A program made the translations under genes and the position numbers. A stretch of 64,000 bases of DNA from JACRBE01 sp964429005 (GTDB lineage: Bacteria; Chlamydiota; Chlamydiia; Chlamydiales; JACRBE01), in assembly GCA_964429005.1 (NCBI GenBank), contig CAYSAJ010000006.1:1-64000 (forward strand). Direction: 5' to 3'. Positions 61,484-64,000 of the stretch are shown piece by piece. The notes beneath the pieces were generated by a model. That model was not told the DNA's origin and made no database searches. It was given only the letters and a program-made list of their open reading frames with translations. The first letter of the stretch is position 1. The number at the start of each line of letters is the position of its first letter.

Positions 61484-62283
61484 CGATCACAAGCATGCAA
61501 AATCCTAAAATTAAACATATCCAGAAGCTCCGAGACAAAAGAGATCGTGATCAAACAGGACAATTTGTTATTGAAGGATTTAGAGAATGCCTCCGTGCAA
61601 AAGAGGCTAATTGGCCTTTTTTGCAGATTTTTTATTCTCCCTCTTTATTTTTAGGAGTGAATGAAAAAGCGCTGATCTCTTCTATTTCAGCTGAAAAATT
61701 TGAAGTAAACGGCGATGTTTTTCGAAAAATATCTCTTAGAGATCGCCCCGATGGAATCATGGCAGTTGCAAAAACAAAACATTTTATTAAAGAAGATTTA
61801 GATCATTTTCTGACAAAGAAAGATAATCCTTTTCTTGTAATTGCAGAAGCTATTGAAAAACCAGGAAATTTAGGGTCGATTCTGCGCTCGGCTGATGCGA
61901 CAGGAGTGGATGCTGTCATTGTAGCTAATCGCTGCACAGACATATATAATCCTAACGTAATCCGCTCAAGCGTTGGTACATTATTTACGGTTCCTGTTTT
62001 TGAACTCTCTAATGAAGAAATCTGTGAGGTTGTGAAAAAATATAAAATCGATCTGCTTGCTGCGACTCCTCACACTCCTCATCTTTATTTCGATGTCGAT
62101 CTCAAAGGGCCTATTGCTATACTAGTAGGCACAGAGCAGCTCGGCCTCTCTTCCTTTTGGATGGAAAAAGCAACAAAGAAAATCAAACTTCCGATGCTAG
62201 GGAAAGCCGATTCTCTCAATGTATCGAACGCAACAACTGTATTACTCTATGAAGTTATCCGACAAAGACATCATCTATCTTGA
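61468..62283 (+). CDS. SpoU/TrmH-family RNA methyltransferase (RlmB-like)
   Basis: 271 aa. N-terminal substrate domain (MQNPKIKHIQKLRDKRDRDQTGQFVIEG), then the SPOUT domain with NLGSILRSADATGVDAVIV, NPNVIRSSVGTLF, LVGTEQLGLSSFWM and KADSLNVSNATTVLLYE. 2'-O-methylation of rRNA is most likely; the exact nucleotide is not determined. It overlaps the previous gene by 16 bases; ATG 61495 is an alternative start. Confidence 0.92.
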   Translation: MESALTITSMQNPKIKHIQKLRDKRDRDQTGQFVIEGFRECLRAKEANWPFLQIFYSPSLFLGVNEKALISSISAEKFEVNGDVFRKISLRDRPDGIMAVAKTKHFIKEDLDHFLTKKDNPFLVIAEAIEKPGNLGSILRSADATGVDAVIVANRCTDIYNPNVIRSSVGTLFTVPVFELSNEEICEVVKKYKIDLLAATPHTPHLYFDVDLKGPIAILVGTEQLGLSSFWMEKATKKIKLPMLGKADSLNVSNATTVLLYEVIRQRHHLS

Positions 62284-62878
62284 CCGCCAAGTTTTGGTGG
62301 TGAAAAAGCCTCGTGGTGTTCCCACTCAGCCTTGTGAAGATCACAAAGTTTCTCTAGAAGATCTAGCTAAAGATTACCTCAAACAACATCTTGGTAAAGA
62401 ATCAATCTTTCTTCATGCCATTTATAGGATAGATACAAATGTCAGTGGCCTTGTTGTCATGGGAAGATCTTCAAAAGCACTGTCTAGACTCTCTCGCCAA
62501 ATGAGAGAAGATAAAATTCACAAAGAATACACAGCACGAACAGAAAAGCTACCTCTACAGCAGGAAGGAACACTCCGTCATTATCATGAAAAAAGAGATC
62601 AAAAAGCTTATTTAAGTCGAGAACCTTTTCCAGGGGGAAAGGAAGCGATTTTGTTTTACAAAGTCGTGAAAAAAAATCCTCCCGAGCTTTTGATACAACT
62701 GATCACAGGACGATATCACCAAATTCGGGCGCAACTCGCTGCGATTGGATGTCCTATCAAAGGAGACAGCAAGTATGGCACCTCTGAGCCAGCCCCTGTC
62801 CAACTTTGCTGCACAAAAATATCTTTTTTCCATCCGATAGAAAACACTCCTCTATCTTTTACAATTTCGTATTATTAA
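62249..62878 (+). CDS. RluA-family pseudouridine synthase
   Basis: 209 aa. VVKKPRGVPTQP, AIYRIDTNVSGLVVMGRSSKAL with the catalytic Asp in the family HRLD position, TGRYHQIRAQLA and KGDSKYG are typical. Short for the family, lacking an N-terminal S4 domain. It overlaps the previous gene by 35 bases from ATG 62249. Last gene of the long overlapping run from nrdR. Confidence 0.9.
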   Translation: MKLSDKDIIYLDRQVLVVKKPRGVPTQPCEDHKVSLEDLAKDYLKQHLGKESIFLHAIYRIDTNVSGLVVMGRSSKALSRLSRQMREDKIHKEYTARTEKLPLQQEGTLRHYHEKRDQKAYLSREPFPGGKEAILFYKVVKKNPPELLIQLITGRYHQIRAQLAAIGCPIKGDSKYGTSEPAPVQLCCTKISFFHPIENTPLSFTISYY

Positions 62879-63006
62879 TAGTGGTTAAAATTTTCCTGAA
62901 CTCATTTCTTAGAGAGAAATATCAACTTTTTCAAATGATATTCTTTATAAAAAATTTTTTAATTTGTTAATATAGTCTTCATAAAACCTTAATATGAGGG
63001 TAGTCT

Positions 63007-63765
63007 ATGGATATGATAGCTGGATTAAGAGTCAGTTTTACAGAAGAACACGATGAATTAAGTGGTGTAGGCTCGATGCCCAAACCGCGGAGCAATAGTG
63101 GGTGTACTTCAGGTGTGGTCTCTCCCATCTGTGTTCCCGGAGGAGATAGAATGGAGGGCCCTTCTCCTGAAAGAATCTCAGATTGTGCAGGGGCAGCACT
63201 CACTGCTGGAACACTACGGGTTGAAACAGGTTCTTTTTCAGATGTAGACATTTTGCCTTATTTTAATGATGGAGAAAGGGTTTTACTACATCCATTAATA
63301 TGTGATGAAGGGAGACCTGCTGGTTATGTATCACCTGTCAGTGGAAGTGTAGGGACACTTCATCCCTTAGGATCCTACTCTGCAACAAGTCTTTTTTCAG
63401 GTGTTTCTGAAGAGACTTCTAAGATAGCTTGCATAGGAGAAGAAGAATCAAGAGCTGATTCACCCTTTGCTTATTCACGAGAAACACCTATACCTGAAGA
63501 GGGAGATTTTATTGAGGCTGCAGAGGATGTGAGAGATTATTCTCGCTGGCTGGCAGAAAGAGACTTGCCAAAGGTTGTTCACCTAGATCAAGCTCCTGAC
63601 ATCTGTCGTCATAAAGTTGTCGTTCGGCTAAAAACAAAGCCTTATATAGTTCATCGACCAGGATTGGGATTGGCTGTCAAAATCACTCAATTTCCTTTGC
63701 TACGAGTTAAAAGCGTTCCGATGATTGACGATTCTGATGCCTCAAGTTTTTCATCTGAAGATTAA
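63007..63765 (+). CDS. Unrecognised 252-aa protein
   Basis: Soluble, Gly/Ser/Glu-rich and probably largely disordered, no signal peptide, acidic C-terminus (DSDASSFSSED). No repeats or known domain seen. A GAGGG ribosome-binding site precedes the ATG, and a terminator follows. Such low-complexity, stand-alone genes in this window resemble its other candidate effectors, but there is no direct evidence for secretion. Confidence 0.65.
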   Translation: MDMIAGLRVSFTEEHDELSGVGSMPKPRSNSGCTSGVVSPICVPGGDRMEGPSPERISDCAGAALTAGTLRVETGSFSDVDILPYFNDGERVLLHPLICDEGRPAGYVSPVSGSVGTLHPLGSYSATSLFSGVSEETSKIACIGEEESRADSPFAYSRETPIPEEGDFIEAAEDVRDYSRWLAERDLPKVVHLDQAPDICRHKVVVRLKTKPYIVHRPGLGLAVKITQFPLLRVKSVPMIDDSDASSFSSED

Positions 63766-63777
63766 GCGTAAAAAAAG

Positions 63778-63797
63778 AGGGCTCTTTGGAGCCCTTT
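63778..63797 (+). terminator. Terminator after the 63007 gene
   Basis: 7-bp stem AGGGCTC/GAGCCCT with a TTTG loop; preceded by an A-run and followed by a short TT. It may also serve the convergent minus-strand gene ending at 63813, for which the A-run acts as the T-tail. Confidence 0.75.
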
Positions 63798-63812
63798 GAT
63801 AATTTAAGAAAA

Positions 63813-64000
63813 TTAACTAAATTTTGCTGTGTCTAGGTCATCAATCACGAACAATTTAGAGTACCCAAGGGCTCTAGCTATAAAAAGTTTTTCTGAGGTA
63901 AGGGCCGCATTGATAAGATAATCTCTATCCGCAGGGGTCATTTCACTTCTTTCAAAAAGCGCTTTTGCTATAAAAGCCGATTCTTCAGCAGTAAAATCAC
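63813..64000 (-). CDS. 3' end of an unrecognised gene
   Basis: On the minus strand an open frame enters from the window edge and ends at TAA (63813-63815). The 62 visible residues are helical (DFTAEESAFIAKALFERSE...TPADRDYLINAALTSEKLF) and end with VIDDLDTAKFS. It is convergent with the 63007 gene. Too short to assign. Confidence 0.55.
   Translation of the reverse strand, partial: DFTAEESAFIAKALFERSEMTPADRDYLINAALTSEKLFIARALGYSKLFVIDDLDTAKFS

Overview
The window is AT-rich, gene-dense chromosomal DNA from a member of the phylum Chlamydiae. It looks like an environmental, amoeba-associated chlamydia rather than a pathogenic Chlamydia. The case rests on gene order: rpsB-tsf-frr near mcsA/mcsB; sufBCDS; a type III secretion block sctJ-K-L-R-S-T in the order of the Chlamydia CT559-CT564 cluster; gpmA-nifS-like-nifU-like; birA/rodA; rpsL-rpsG-fusA-rpsJ without tuf beside a Tsp/CtpA protease; rplU-rpmA-obgE next to a metal ABC transporter; and nrdR-dksA-lspA. 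A cysteine-free MOMP-like barrel, an OprB porin, a photolyase and several Pro/Ala/Ser-rich putative effectors fit a Simkania/Parachlamydia-type organism. I cannot fix the genus from sequence alone. Ten Ns at 10562-10571 show that this is a draft assembly.

Layout. 1-2474: translation genes (rpsB partial, tsf, frr; pyrH is missing from its usual place), then tRNA-Glu and tRNA-Lys. 2550-4180: two unrecognised genes. 4184-7594 (minus): an IspD-family/SDR fusion, a Nudix hydrolase, and McsB- and McsA-like proteins. 7822-10927: nucleotide-sugar genes rfbC-rfbD-rfbB-kdsB-like, the last interrupted by the assembly gap. 10936-12970 (minus): two paralogous genes with disordered N-termini and ankyrin-like C-termini. 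13141-17866: a strong promoter and the suf operon. 17937-19370: a probable ubiquitin-specific protease-like effector. 19460-20545: MOMP-like porin. 20873-25197 (minus): type III secretion export apparatus. 25271-27435: two glycosyltransferases. 27576-33777: solute-binding lipoprotein, glycogen phosphorylase, PiT phosphate transporter with DUF47 partner, and a pseudouridine synthase. 33865-43284: porin, gpmA, NifS/NifU-like pair, acetyltransferase, BirA, RodA, small envelope proteins and photolyase. 44163-47535 (minus): str operon. 47710-52482: membrane AAA+ ATPase, Tsp protease and a membrane protein. 52541-57044: tRNA-Phe, a palindrome with a 36-codon ORF, obgE-rpmA-rplU and a zinc/manganese ABC transporter. 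57163-62878: tRNA-Ser, then a tightly overlapping run nrdR-dksA-lspA-hyp-cinA and three RNA-modification genes. 62879-64000: an unrecognised gene and the 3' end of another.

How it fits together. The window combines core translation and Fe-S assembly with the host-interaction machinery of an intracellular bacterium: secretion apparatus, candidate effectors, porins and surface-polysaccharide enzymes. The most notable signals are the USP-like deubiquitinase candidate, the ankyrin-like paralogue pair, two predicted pseudoenzymes (McsB-like and NifS-like), the IspD-SDR fusion, the absence of pyrH between tsf and frr, and the palindrome plus small ORF near 52.8 kb.
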